Shown here one piece after another: positions 16,608-25,747 of a stretch of DNA of 64,000 nt. Origin of the DNA: Mycobacterium sp. GA-1841 (GTDB lineage Bacteria; Actinomycetota; Actinomycetes; Mycobacteriales; Mycobacteriaceae); contig NZ_MBEQ01000094.1 of the NCBI RefSeq assembly GCF_001954135.1, positions 86,049 through 150,048 on the forward strand, in the 5' to 3' direction. The notes beneath the pieces were generated by a model. The model searched no databases. It had not been told where the DNA came from and was given only the letters and a program-made list of their open reading frames with translations. A program made the position numbers and the translations under genes. The first letter of the stretch is position 1; every line of letters begins with the position of its first letter.

Positions 16608-17207
16608 ATGGCTTCACCCGTCCTCGTCGGATTCCTCACCACCATGGCGTTGATCGCCGCGATCGGCGCCCAGAATGCCTTCGTGTTGCGTCAGGGCATC
16701 CGCGGCGAGCACATCGTCGCGGTGATCGCGTTGTGCACTGTCTCGGATCTGATCCTGATCGCGGCCGGCATTGCCGGTGTCGGGGCGGTGATCACCGCAC
16801 ATCCCGATGCCGTCACGGTGGTGAAGATTGGCGGCGCGGCCTTCCTGATCAGCTACGGCGTGCTCGCGGCGCGGCGTGCCTTCCGGCCGTCGGCCCTCAC
16901 CCCGTCGGAGCGCACACCGGCCCGACTGGCCGAAGTCCTGGTCACCTGCCTGGCGTTGACCTGGCTCAACCCGCACGTCTATCTCGACACCGTGGTCTTG
17001 CTCGGCTCTCTGGCCAATGAACACCACGAGCAGCGCTGGCTGTTCGGTGCCGGCGCCGTGCTGGCCAGCGCGGTCTGGTTCACCGGTCTGGGCCTCGGGG
17101 CGCGGCGGCTGGCCGGGTTGTTCGCCACCCCGATGACCTGGCGGATCCTCGACGGCGTGATCGCGGCGACGATGATCGCGCTCGGTGTGGGCCTTGCGGT
17201 GACCTGA
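16608..17207 (+). CDS. LysE/ArgO-family basic amino acid exporter
   Basis: 199 residues, the normal size for LysE/ArgO. It is an inner-membrane protein with about six hydrophobic segments. The N-terminus VGFLTTMALIAAIGAQNAF matches the conserved GAQNAFV motif of the LysE superfamily, and LTWLNPHVYLD matches the second conserved loop. The family exports lysine/arginine or related amino acids. The gene is monocistronic, reading away from the accessory island, and marks the return to ordinary chromosomal content. Confidence 0.9.
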   Translation: MASPVLVGFLTTMALIAAIGAQNAFVLRQGIRGEHIVAVIALCTVSDLILIAAGIAGVGAVITAHPDAVTVVKIGGAAFLISYGVLAARRAFRPSALTPSERTPARLAEVLVTCLALTWLNPHVYLDTVVLLGSLANEHHEQRWLFGAGAVLASAVWFTGLGLGARRLAGLFATPMTWRILDGVIAATMIALGVGLAVT

Positions 17208-17254
17208 GCGGCCCGGGCCGTAACGCCGGGGCAGGTCGCAACGGCATCGCATCG

Positions 17255-18208
17255 ATGGGACAGACTGACCAGGTGAATCGCATCTTCCGACGTGGGCAGC
17301 CCACCGCCGCGCACCCGTTGGCGGACGCGCCCGCATGGTTCACCGCCGCGTTGGACGAGACGCCGCAGCACTCGACCATCGACGTCGGCGGCTGCCCGAT
17401 CCACCTGCGCGCCTGGGGCGACCCGGACAAGCCCCCTCTGGTATTCGTCCACGGCGGCGGTGCCCACTCCGGATGGTGGGATCACATCGCGCCGTTCTTC
17501 ACCTCCACGCACCGCGTCGTCGCCCCCGACCTGAGCGGGCACGGCGACAGCGGCAAGCGCACCGAATACGCCCTCTCGATCTGGGCAAAAGAAGTGCTCG
17601 CGGCGGCGGAGGCGTCCAGGGCTTCCGACTCCTCGGCACGGCCCACCATCGTCGGCCACAGCATGGGCGGCTGGGTAGGCGCCTCGGCTGCCACCCATTA
17701 CGGAGACCAGATCGACAGCATTCTGGTCATCGACTCACCGCTGCGTGATCGCGCTCCCGAGGAAGTCCGGTTGCGTAAGCGGCGCCGCGACGGAGCCGGT
17801 TATGCGACCGAGGACGAGATCCTGGCCCGGTTTCGGGCGGTTCCGAAGCAGGACGTGACACTGCCCTACATCGGTCACCACATCGCCGAGGAATCCATCC
17901 GCAAGGTCGATGACGGATGGGTCTGGAAGTTCGACCCCGACATCTTCGGCGGCCTTCTGATGGACGAAACGCCGGACGACGAGGAGCTCCTGGAGAACGC
18001 GTTCGCCCGAATCCCTTGCCGGATCGGCTATTTGCGATGCGAGAACGGGGTGGTGCCGCCCCGGATGGCCGATCAGATCCGCTCGATCCTGCAATTGCGC
18101 GGACCCTTCGTCGAACTCGCCGAGGCCGGCCACCACCCAATGCTGGACCAACCCCTGCCGCTGGTGGCGACCATCCGCACCCTGCTGGAGTTCTGGTCGA
18201 TCACTTAG
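17255..18208 (+). CDS. alpha/beta hydrolase
   Basis: 317 residues. Start ATG 17255 is taken; GTG 17273 is possible. It has the fold's landmarks in order: VFVHGGGAHSGWW (oxyanion HG), VVAPDLSGHGDS, the nucleophile elbow VGHSMGGWVG with the catalytic Ser, and the late AEAGHHPMLDQP that supplies the catalytic His. The substrate is not evident. The 3' end overlaps the convergent SRPBCC gene by 8 bp. Confidence 0.88.
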   Translation: MGQTDQVNRIFRRGQPTAAHPLADAPAWFTAALDETPQHSTIDVGGCPIHLRAWGDPDKPPLVFVHGGGAHSGWWDHIAPFFTSTHRVVAPDLSGHGDSGKRTEYALSIWAKEVLAAAEASRASDSSARPTIVGHSMGGWVGASAATHYGDQIDSILVIDSPLRDRAPEEVRLRKRRRDGAGYATEDEILARFRAVPKQDVTLPYIGHHIAEESIRKVDDGWVWKFDPDIFGGLLMDETPDDEELLENAFARIPCRIGYLRCENGVVPPRMADQIRSILQLRGPFVELAEAGHHPMLDQPLPLVATIRTLLEFWSIT

Positions 18209-18629
18209 CGTGCAAGGGTCCGGCAAAGGACTTCTTCAGTGCTCTCGGGGCTACGACCGGCAACAGCGCTGCGAGCATTTTGCGTTTGAGCCCCGTCGGG
18301 TTTCGGATCAGTTCGATGTCGATTCGCGTACCGGTGGCCAGCGGAGTGAGTTGGAATGTCCAACCACCGCCCGGACCGAAGACCTTCGAATCGTGGGTAG
18401 CCACGATGACGCGGCGACGCTTGGTATCCCAGTCGTAGCGGGCACGCTCCCACGCCGCAGCCGTTCCCTCGGTCACTTCTGCCCAGGTGCCGCCGAGCGC
18501 GTGTACGTGAAAATGCTCCTCGTCGATCGTCGGCCACTGCGCCGGACGTGACGACCCAAAGTCGGTCAGCACGTCCATGACGGCGGCAGTGTCGAGGTTG
18601 GACGTCATCTGAAAACGGACAACGGACAT
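18201..18629 (-). CDS. SRPBCC (START-like) family protein
   Basis: 142 residues from ATG 18629, chosen because AAGGAG lies 7 nt upstream; the longer frame is not needed. The pattern fits mycobacterial polyketide-cyclase/SRPBCC proteins: an N-terminal strand VVRFQMTSNLDTAAVMDVL (helix-grip start), a run of strands including RRVIVATHDSKVFGPGGGW and LATGTRIDIELIR, and a long C-terminal helix. These form a hydrophobic cavity for small ligands; the ligand is unknown. Confidence 0.8.
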   Translation of the reverse strand: MSVVRFQMTSNLDTAAVMDVLTDFGSSRPAQWPTIDEEHFHVHALGGTWAEVTEGTAAAWERARYDWDTKRRRVIVATHDSKVFGPGGGWTFQLTPLATGTRIDIELIRNPTGLKRKMLAALLPVVAPRALKKSFAGPLHAK

Positions 18630-18928
18630 GGTTGTACTCCTTGGCAACGAATTTGGGACGTAACGGGATTCACCGCGGTCGGGATTCCAGGGTGAATGCC
18701 ATCCCTCCATCTGACTTGCCGCCGGTGACCAAGTCCAACGATTGCTTTAGCTGACAGCCATCTCAGATCGAGATGAAACCCCGGATCGCCTGCAGATGTG
18801 ACTCGAAGACGGCGAGCGCCGGCCCCCAGTTTGTTAGTTAGTCTACCTATAGAGTAAGGTTTCGACCCTCTTCGGCGCAGGCCGAGGCCACGCGTGCAAA
18901 CGCCCTGGTATCGAAGGAGGTCGCTGCA

Positions 18929-20977
18929 GTGTCTCAGCAGCTGGTCGAACGTCCGGCCACCCCGAAAGGCGGTGGCACGTTGGTTGCGGTGCTCGCGGCC
19001 GCCGGCGTCAGCGTTTCCCTGATGCAGACACTCGTGGTGCCACTGGTTCCACAACTGCCCGAGATCCTGAACACCAGCCCGGCCAATGCGTCCTGGGCGG
19101 TCACCGCCACACTTCTCACCGGCGCCGTGGCGACGCCGATGTTCGGTCGACTCGGAGACATGTTCGGCCCCAAGCGGATTCTCATCGCCTGCGCGGTGTT
19201 TCTCACCGCCGGTTCGGTGATCGCCGCGCTCACCAGCTCCCTGGCGCCGCTGGTGGTCGGTCGCGCCCTGCAGGGCTTCGGCGCTCCGGTCATCCCTCTG
19301 GGCATCAGCGTGCTGCGCGCCGCCCTGCCGGCCGACCGCGTCGGCGGCGCGATGGGTATGGTGAGCGCCTCACTCGGCGTGGGTGGCGCACTGGGTCTGC
19401 CCCTGTCCGCAGTGATCGCCGAGCATTCCAGCTGGCACGTATTGTTCTGGTTCGCAGCGGGTTTGGGCCTGCTCTCGGGAATCCTGTTCGCGACAATGGT
19501 CCCCGACATCGTGCCCTCGACGTCCACGGGCCGATTCGACGCGCTGGGGGCGGTCGGACTGGCCACCGCACTGCTGTTGTTACTGCTCCCCATCTCCAAA
19601 GGCGCGTCGTGGGGCTGGAGCAGCCCCCTCACGCTCGGCTTGCTGATCGGGTCGGTCATGGTCTTCGTGGTGTTCGGCTGGTGGCAGTACCGCGCGCCGA
19701 CACCGCTGGTCGACATGCGCACCACGCTCAAACGCCCAGTCCTGCTGACCAACATCTCCTCGGTGGCAATCGGATTCGGGATGTTCGGGACCAGCCTGAT
19801 CGGCCCCCAAATCCTGCAGATGCCGGCAGCAACCGGGTACGGCCTGGGCCAATCCATGGTGATGGCGGGCCTGTGGATGGCGCCGGGAGGCCTGGCGATG
19901 ATGGCCGCATCCCCGGTCGCGGCCAAGGTGATCGCCACCCGCGGACCGCGGTTCACCCTGGTCCTGGGCGCCGTCATCATCGCGGTGGGCTACCTGGGCG
20001 GGACCCAACTCCTTGGCTCAGCGGCAGGTGTCCTGACATTCGGCGTGGTGTGCAGCGTCGGCGTCGGCTTCGCGTTCGCAGCCCTGCCCACCCTGATCAA
20101 CTCGGCCGTGCCGGTGTCAGAAACCGCTGCCGCCAACGGGATCAACTCACTTGCCCGTTCGCTGGGCACGTCGACCTCCAGCGCGGTGACCGGCGCGGTG
20201 CTGGCCCAGATGACCATCGTCTTCGCCGGCCAGACGTTCCCGACGCTGGCGGCCTTCCAGACCGCCATGCTGATCGCCGGCGGCGCGGCCGTGGTGGGAG
20301 CTCTGCTGGCCGTGACGATCCCGACCGCAGTCCCGACGCCGGCGTTGGCGGATGTGGAACAGGTCGTGGTGCCCGTCCCGGTGCGACGCCGGGCCCAGCG
20401 ACTCGAGAACGTGCTGACCGCGCTCGGCCGCCAGGCAGCAGTGGCGTTGCAGATCCCCTCGACGCCCTACCGACTGGACCGCGGCGACTACGTCATCGCC
20501 TCCTATCTCGGCGGCGGTGACCCCCTCACCCTGGACGAACTGGCGCGCGCGGTCGACAGCCCGGCCGAGACCGTCGATGAGCGGTTGTCCACCTTGATTC
20601 GCGACGGCATGGTCGGCCGATCCCCCACCACCGATCAGGCCGCACCGCCGCGCTTCCTGCTCACGTCGCACGGCCGCAACACCTTTGAGCGCCAACGCGC
20701 CCTCAATATCTCCCGGCTGGAGTCCATCCTGTCGCGTTGGGATGACGGCGACGTGGCAGCCCTCATCGGCTACCTCGGACGGCTTTCCGACGGCATCGAC
20801 GGCGAGGTGCAACGGCAGAACATGGCGGCAATGTCGACCCCGGCGGCCACCCCACCACCGTCACCGAACGCGCCCACCGCACCTCTGCACACGCCACGGT
20901 CACCTGGGGCGCGGCGTCGCCCGCAACCCGTCGCACCGCAAACGTCCCGAGCGCGGTGGAGCACTCCGCCTCGGTAG
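18929..20977 (+). CDS. DHA2-type MFS drug exporter with C-terminal MarR-like winged helix
   Basis: 682 residues from GTG 18929, with GAAGGAGG upstream. The first 470 residues carry about 14 hydrophobic segments and the MFS loop motif GRLGDMFGPKR, with RALQGFGAPVIPLG as antiporter motif C-like sequence, typical of proton-driven multidrug exporters. After a linker (about residues 475-510) comes a soluble region, YVIASYLGGGDPLTLDELAR to LIRDGMVGRSP, which reads as a MarR-like winged helix, then a Pro/Arg-rich tail of about 55 residues. Exporter and regulator domains in one chain are unusual. The upstream region has a -10-like TAGAGT near 18851. The substrate is unknown. Confidence 0.85.
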   Translation: MSQQLVERPATPKGGGTLVAVLAAAGVSVSLMQTLVVPLVPQLPEILNTSPANASWAVTATLLTGAVATPMFGRLGDMFGPKRILIACAVFLTAGSVIAALTSSLAPLVVGRALQGFGAPVIPLGISVLRAALPADRVGGAMGMVSASLGVGGALGLPLSAVIAEHSSWHVLFWFAAGLGLLSGILFATMVPDIVPSTSTGRFDALGAVGLATALLLLLLPISKGASWGWSSPLTLGLLIGSVMVFVVFGWWQYRAPTPLVDMRTTLKRPVLLTNISSVAIGFGMFGTSLIGPQILQMPAATGYGLGQSMVMAGLWMAPGGLAMMAASPVAAKVIATRGPRFTLVLGAVIIAVGYLGGTQLLGSAAGVLTFGVVCSVGVGFAFAALPTLINSAVPVSETAAANGINSLARSLGTSTSSAVTGAVLAQMTIVFAGQTFPTLAAFQTAMLIAGGAAVVGALLAVTIPTAVPTPALADVEQVVVPVPVRRRAQRLENVLTALGRQAAVALQIPSTPYRLDRGDYVIASYLGGGDPLTLDELARAVDSPAETVDERLSTLIRDGMVGRSPTTDQAAPPRFLLTSHGRNTFERQRALNISRLESILSRWDDGDVAALIGYLGRLSDGIDGEVQRQNMAAMSTPAATPPPSPNAPTAPLHTPRSPGARRRPQPVAPQTSRARWSTPPR

Positions 20978-20989
20978 CTCGAAGCCACG

Positions 20990-21988
20990 TCAGGTACCGC
21001 GAACCACCAATTCCACTGGTAGACGGACGGATTCGACATGGCGCTGGGCGATGACGTCCAGCAGACATCGGAACGCGGTGGCACCGATCTGTCGGGCCGG
21101 GGAGCGCACGGTGGTCAACGGCACCGGCAGCTGCGCAGCCACCGGGATGTCGTTGTAGCCCACCAGACCCAGCTCGTCGGGAATGCTCAAGCCGACGTCG
21201 CGGGCCACACCGACCACGCCGATCGCGATCGAGTCGCTGACCGCGAAGATGCCTTGCGGCCGATCGGGACCGGTCAGCAGCTCGGTGCCGGCGCTACGGC
21301 CGCCGGCGACGTCGAACGTGGAACGTTTGACCCGGTGCGGCGGCAGCTCGACCCCGGCGTCGGCCAACGCGTCGCGGAATCCGGCCAGGCGGTCGTTGGC
21401 GGTGGTGGCATGCGCCGGGCCGGCGATGACGGCGAGATCGCTCAGGCCGCGCTCCAGCAGATGCTGCCCGGCCAGGTATCCGCCGCGACGGTCGTCGCCG
21501 CCGACGAACGGGACGCCGGCCTCAGCGTGGCGGGTCATCAGCAGCACCGGTACCCGGCCGAGGTTCAGCGACTCCAGGAAGCGGTCACCGGGGATGTGCA
21601 GGCTCGACAGCAGCAGGCCGTCCACCTGCCGGCTGACCAGGAATTCGATGGCGCGCCGCTGCGCGTCGAGGTCGTCGGGCGGGCTGGAGAGCAGCACGGA
21701 GTACCCCGCGGCGGTCGCGGCCTCTTCGATGCCCTCGAAGTACGTCGCCACCACGCCGTCGGTCAACCGCGGCATCACCACCCCGACCGTGGTGGTCCGG
21801 CGGGTCCGCAGGCTGGCGGCCTGCAGGTTGCGCTGATACCCCAGTTCGGCGGCCACTGCCCGCACTCGCAGCGCCGCCTCCGACCAGCCGTCGATCGGCT
21901 CGGGCTGCCGCAGCACCCGGGACGCCGTGGAGATGTGGACCCCGGCGCGGTCGGCGATCTCTTTGAGCGTCGGCGCCCGACCCGTCAC
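20990..21988 (-). CDS. LacI-family transcriptional regulator
   Basis: 332 residues from GTG 21988 (VTGRAPTLKEIADRAG), chosen because AGGAGG precedes it. The N-terminal LacI HTH is TLKEIADRAGVHISTASRVL, followed by the hinge helix (LGYQRNLQAASLRTRRT) and a periplasmic-binding-protein-like effector domain (VGVVMPRLTDGVVATYF to LGLVGYNDIPVAAQL). It is divergent from the glutaryl-CoA dehydrogenase/CoA-transferase operon, and CG-centred half-sites lie between them, so it probably controls that operon and itself. The effector is unknown, although an acyl-CoA or dicarboxylate would fit better than a sugar. Confidence 0.9.
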   Translation of the reverse strand: MTGRAPTLKEIADRAGVHISTASRVLRQPEPIDGWSEAALRVRAVAAELGYQRNLQAASLRTRRTTTVGVVMPRLTDGVVATYFEGIEEAATAAGYSVLLSSPPDDLDAQRRAIEFLVSRQVDGLLLSSLHIPGDRFLESLNLGRVPVLLMTRHAEAGVPFVGGDDRRGGYLAGQHLLERGLSDLAVIAGPAHATTANDRLAGFRDALADAGVELPPHRVKRSTFDVAGGRSAGTELLTGPDRPQGIFAVSDSIAIGVVGVARDVGLSIPDELGLVGYNDIPVAAQLPVPLTTVRSPARQIGATAFRCLLDVIAQRHVESVRLPVELVVRGT

Positions 21989-22047
21989 TGCCGACCTCCT
22001 GATCCGGCGGATTGACCGCATCCGCGATGCGCCCTTACTGTAGGTGA

Positions 22048-22085
22048 TGCAATCGTTCTCGCAAACGTTCTGACAACCGATTGCA
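22048..22085. promoter_or_regulatory. LacI-type operator region between regulator and gcdH
   Basis: Outer inverted repeat TGCAATCG (22048-22055) / CGATTGCA (22078-22085), with a central CG-centred element GCAAACGTTC between. LacI-family operators are typically CG-centred palindromes. The position between two divergent starts suits regulation of both. Confidence 0.55.
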
Positions 22086-22110
22086 CACGTCTGCGGCTCC
22101 AGGAGGAAAA

Positions 22111-23283
22111 ATGTCCAAGGCCACCACGCTGGCCCAGCTGTTCGCGCTCGACGCCCTCCTCGATGAGGACGAGCTCGCCATGCGCGACACGGTCCGCAAG
22201 TTCTGCGATCAGCGCATCCGGCCGCACATCGCGGAATGGTTCGAGGCCGGCACCCTGCCCGCCCGCGAACTGGCCACCGAACTCGGTGGACTCGGCGTGC
22301 TCGGCATGCACCTCGACGGCTACGGCTGCGCGGGCACCAGCGCGACGGCCTACGGCCTGGCGTGCCTGGAGCTGGAAGCCGTCGACTCCGGCCTGCGCAG
22401 CCTGGTCTCGGTGCAGGGCTCGCTCGCCATGTTCAGCATCCACCACTGGGGCAGCGAGGAGCAGAAGCAGCACTGGCTGCCGAAGATGGCCACCGGCGAG
22501 GCGATCGGCTGCTTCGGGCTGACCGAACCCGACTTCGGTTCCAACCCGTCGGGCATGCGCACCCGCGCCAAGCGGGACGGCGACGACTGGGTGCTCGACG
22601 GCACCAAGATGTGGATCACCAACGGTTCCATCGCCGACGTCGCCGTGGTGTGGGCGCAGACCGACGACGGCATCCGCGGTTTCGTCGTCCCCACCGACAC
22701 CCCCGGATTCTCGGCCCCGGAGATCCACGCCAAACTCTCGCTGCGCGCATCGGTCACCTCCGAACTCGTGCTCGACGGGGTGCGCCTGCCCGCCGATGCG
22801 GTGCTGCCCAAGGCCCAGGGCCTGCGCGGCCCGCTATCGGCGCTGAACGAGGCCCGGTTCGGCATCGTCTTCGGTGCCACCGGCGCTGCGCGCGACTGCC
22901 TCGAGACCGCCATCGACTACGCGCAGACCCGCGAGGTGTTCGACAAGCCGTTGGCGGCGTACCAATTGACGCAAGCCAAGATCGCCGACATGGCGCTCGA
23001 GGTCGGCAAATGTCACCTGTTGGCCTACCACCTCGGCCGGATCAAGGATCGCGGGGAGATCGCCCCCGAACAGGTCAGCCTCGGCAAGCTGAACAACGTG
23101 CGCGAGGCCATCGCGGTCGCCCGCGAATGCCGAACCATCTTGGGCGCCAACGGCATCACCCTGGAGTACCCGGTGCTGCGGCACGCCAACAACCTCGAGT
23201 CGGTGCTGACCTACGAGGGCACCTCCGAAGTGCACCAGCTGACCATCGGCAGGGCGCTCACCGGCGCCTCGGCTTTCCGGTGA
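22111..23283 (+). CDS. gcdH: acyl-CoA dehydrogenase, glutaryl-CoA dehydrogenase type
   Basis: 390 residues from ATG 22111 behind AGGAGG. The acyl-CoA dehydrogenase fold is clear: FGLTEPDFGSNPSGM (FAD/substrate loop), MWITNGSIADVAVVWAQ, a helical C-terminal domain, and the catalytic Glu369 in LTYEGTSEVH, the position used by glutaryl-CoA dehydrogenases. The enzyme converts glutaryl-CoA to crotonyl-CoA and CO2, in the degradation of lysine, tryptophan or glutarate. The next gene overlaps by 4 bp and encodes a CoA-transferase, which could supply glutaryl-CoA. Confidence 0.85.
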   Translation: MSKATTLAQLFALDALLDEDELAMRDTVRKFCDQRIRPHIAEWFEAGTLPARELATELGGLGVLGMHLDGYGCAGTSATAYGLACLELEAVDSGLRSLVSVQGSLAMFSIHHWGSEEQKQHWLPKMATGEAIGCFGLTEPDFGSNPSGMRTRAKRDGDDWVLDGTKMWITNGSIADVAVVWAQTDDGIRGFVVPTDTPGFSAPEIHAKLSLRASVTSELVLDGVRLPADAVLPKAQGLRGPLSALNEARFGIVFGATGAARDCLETAIDYAQTREVFDKPLAAYQLTQAKIADMALEVGKCHLLAYHLGRIKDRGEIAPEQVSLGKLNNVREAIAVARECRTILGANGITLEYPVLRHANNLESVLTYEGTSEVHQLTIGRALTGASAFR

Positions 23284-24677
23284 ACGCCGCGGATTCCGCC
23301 GGAGCTCTCGACGGCCTGCTGATCGCCGACTTCGGCCGGGTGCTGGCCGGCCCGTACGCCACCATGCTGCTGGCCGACCTGGGCGCCACCGTCGTCAAGA
23401 TCGAGCGCCCGGGCACCGGTGACGACACCCGAAGCTGGGGACCGCCCTGGGTCGACGGGGAGGCCTCGTATTTCCTGTCGGTCAACCGCAACAAACAGTC
23501 CGTCACGCTGGATCTGCGCGACCCCGCCGGACTGGCGCAGGCGCAGGCGCTGGCCGCCCGGGCCGACGTGGTCGTGGAGAATTTTCTGCCCGGCACCATG
23601 GACCGGCTCGGGCTGGGCTACGACGACGTCAGCCGGACCAACCCCGGCGTGGTGTACTGCTCGATCACGGGATTCGGCCGCGAGCAACAACTTCCAGGTT
23701 ACGACCTGCTGATCCAGGCGGTCGGCGGGCTGATGAGCATCACCGGACCGGATCGGGCCACCCCCACCAAGGTCGGTGTCGCCGTGGTCGATGTGATCAC
23801 GGGACTGCATGCCGCGGTGGGCATCCTGGCGGCGCTGCGCCATCGCGACCGCACCGGCACCGGTCAGCGGGTCGAGGTGAACCTGCTCTCATCGCTGCTG
23901 TCGGCGCTGGTGAACCAGGCCTCCGGGTACGTCACCGCCGGCGTGGTACCCCAGGCCATGGGCAACCGCCACCCCAGCATCGCCCCGTACGAGGTGCTGC
24001 CGACCGCCGACCGGCCACTGGTGCTCGCGGTCGGCAACGACCGCCAATTCCAGGCGCTGACAAAGGTTCTCGGGACAGCCGAGCTCGCCGAAGATCCCCG
24101 CTACGCCACCAACGCCGAGCGCGTGCGCCATCGCGAGGCGCTGATCGAGGAGCTCATCCGGGCGCTGGCCACCGATACGGCCGACGGCTGGTACCAGGCG
24201 CTGACCGAAGTGGGGGTGCCATGTGGTCCGCTCAACGACCTCGCCGACGCCTTCGCGCTCGCCGAGCGTCTCGGCCTCAGCCCGGTGACCACGATCGACG
24301 ATCCGTGCCGAGGCAAGCCGGTGGCCACCGTGTCCAATCCGATCCGGCTGAGCGTCACCCCGCCGCGCTACCGCACGGCACCGCCGCGGCTCGGCGGTTT
24401 GACGCTCGACGAAAATGGCTACCGTCAAACCATGTCTGAACCCAACGCCGATAGCCGCATCGACGACGTCGTCCCCGGTGACATCATCACCCTCGGCAGC
24501 GGTGAACCCGTCTGCAAGGTGGTTCACAAAGAGTCGACGGAGTCGGGTTTCGTGGTCACCTTCGAGGACGACGACGGTGCGACGTTCCAGCGGGAGTTGG
24601 CCGCCGGAACACCGGTCACGCGGTCCTTGGAGTCCAAGTGGGAGTCCACCCAGAGCCCGACCGCACATTCGGACTGA
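23280..24677 (+). CDS. family III CoA-transferase with C-terminal extra domain
   Basis: 465 residues from GTG 23280, overlapping the gcdH stop. Residues 1-370 are a CaiB/BaiF-type CoA-transferase: DFGRVLAGPYATMLLADLGA, VKIERPGTGDDTR, VNRNKQSVTLDL and VENFLPGTMDRLGL, with the catalytic Asp expected near PGYDLLIQA. Next to glutaryl-CoA dehydrogenase it may act as a succinyl-CoA:glutarate CoA-transferase. The family normally ends soon after PPRLG. Here the frame runs on, through an in-frame ATG at 24432 (MSEPNADSRIDDV), into an acidic domain of about 80 residues that looks like a separate small gene. This is either a true fusion or loss of the CoA-transferase stop. Confidence 0.85.
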   Translation: MNAADSAGALDGLLIADFGRVLAGPYATMLLADLGATVVKIERPGTGDDTRSWGPPWVDGEASYFLSVNRNKQSVTLDLRDPAGLAQAQALAARADVVVENFLPGTMDRLGLGYDDVSRTNPGVVYCSITGFGREQQLPGYDLLIQAVGGLMSITGPDRATPTKVGVAVVDVITGLHAAVGILAALRHRDRTGTGQRVEVNLLSSLLSALVNQASGYVTAGVVPQAMGNRHPSIAPYEVLPTADRPLVLAVGNDRQFQALTKVLGTAELAEDPRYATNAERVRHREALIEELIRALATDTADGWYQALTEVGVPCGPLNDLADAFALAERLGLSPVTTIDDPCRGKPVATVSNPIRLSVTPPRYRTAPPRLGGLTLDENGYRQTMSEPNADSRIDDVVPGDIITLGSGEPVCKVVHKESTESGFVVTFEDDDGATFQRELAAGTPVTRSLESKWESTQSPTAHSD

Positions 24678-24683
24678 GACACC

Positions 24684-25538
24684 TCAGCGAACCAGGGTGG
24701 CGCCGCCGTCCAGTCGGATCTGTTGCCCGGTCATAAACCGGGACTCGTCGGCGAGCAGGAACAGGGCCGCATAGCCGGTCTCCCAGGCGCTGGCCCGACC
24801 CATCTTCAGCTTCACCACTTCCCGGTAGGCCTCGTCGACCTCCTCGGGTTCGAAACCGAACAACTCCTGCGAATCGTGGTTACCCAACGTGGAGTCGATC
24901 GGGCCGAGCATCAACGTATTCGCGCGCACGCCGGCGTCGGCGTATTGGGTCGCGGTGAGTTCGGTGATGTAGTTCAGCCCGCACTTACCCAGGGCGTAGG
25001 GCATGATCCCGATGTTGAGACCGACCTCGTTCTTGATACTCGCGATCGACGAGAAGTTGATGATGCTGCCGGTCGATCCACCCTCGTTCTTCTCCATGCA
25101 CTGTGCGGCAAAGAGATTGCAGTAGTAGCAGCCCAGCATGTTCACGTTGATGCCGTGGTTGAAGTCCTCCACGGTCATCGCATTGTTCACCCGGTCGAAC
25201 GGCGGGTTGATCGCCACGCTGTAGACCATCCCGTCGACGCGGCCGCTCTGCTGCATCGCGGTGTCGAAAATGCGCTGGCAGTCCTCCTTTTCGGCCACAT
25301 CGGCCTGCACGGCGTAAGCCTTGCCGTTCTCCGCGGCGATCATCTCCACCGTCTCCTTTGCGGCGGCGAGGTTTCGGTCGACGACCACCACCTCCGCACC
25401 GTGGCGGGCGGCCACGATCGCTGTGGCCCGGCCATTGCCGATCTTGGGTCCGGGCATCTGGCCCCCACCCACGACGACCACCACCTTGCCGGACAGGTCG
25501 AATGCGGTGCGCTCGCGACGCTCGAAATCTGTTGACAT
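24684..25538 (-). CDS. short-chain dehydrogenase/reductase
   Basis: 284 residues from ATG 25538. The Rossmann start VVVVGGGQMPGPKIGNGRA has an elongated glycine motif. The catalytic residues are visible as NFSSIAS (Ser) and MPYALGKCGLNY (YxxxK). The C-terminus has the SDR end FMTGQQIRLDGGAT. It is probably an NAD(P)-dependent alcohol/ketone oxidoreductase that oxidises the product of the neighbouring P450. Last gene of a minus-strand operon behind P450 and ferredoxin, 20 bp after the ferredoxin stop. Confidence 0.9.
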   Translation of the reverse strand: MSTDFERRERTAFDLSGKVVVVVGGGQMPGPKIGNGRATAIVAARHGAEVVVVDRNLAAAKETVEMIAAENGKAYAVQADVAEKEDCQRIFDTAMQQSGRVDGMVYSVAINPPFDRVNNAMTVEDFNHGINVNMLGCYYCNLFAAQCMEKNEGGSTGSIINFSSIASIKNEVGLNIGIMPYALGKCGLNYITELTATQYADAGVRANTLMLGPIDSTLGNHDSQELFGFEPEEVDEAYREVVKLKMGRASAWETGYAALFLLADESRFMTGQQIRLDGGATLVR

Positions 25539-25558
25539 ATTGTTCTTTCCTTTGACTA

Positions 25559-25747
25559 TTACGCGTAACGGATGGCGTGTTCCGGACAACCGTCGACCGC
25601 TTCGATGACGGCGTCTTCGAGTTGCGACGGGATGTCGGTGACGAGGGCCTCGGCGTAGCCGCCGTCGGTGAGCGTGAAGACGTCCGGGCACAGCCCCGCA
25701 CATACCCCGTGTCCGCGGCAGAGTTCGTCGTCGACGACCACCCTCAT
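25559..25747 (-). CDS. P450-type ferredoxin, single Fe-S cluster
   Basis: 62 residues. The cluster ligands lie in CRGHGVCAGLCP and the distal CPEHAI; the second Cys position is His, as in mycobacterial [3Fe-4S] ferredoxins that serve cytochromes P450. It should pass electrons from a reductase to the P450 encoded just upstream. Its ATG overlaps the P450 stop by 4 bp, so the two are translationally coupled. No reductase gene is in the cluster. Confidence 0.93.
   Translation of the reverse strand: MRVVVDDELCRGHGVCAGLCPDVFTLTDGGYAEALVTDIPSQLEDAVIEAVDGCPEHAIRYA

Noticed and set aside
22236..23279. N-terminal extension of the CoA-transferase frame across gcdH
   Set aside because: The extension is an Arg-rich shadow of gcdH; a GTG at 23280 with a 4-bp overlap is the natural start.
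25585..25703. N-terminal extension of the SDR frame to 25703
   Set aside because: It runs through the ferredoxin gene on the same strand in another frame; the ATG at 25538 precedes a normal SDR N-terminus.
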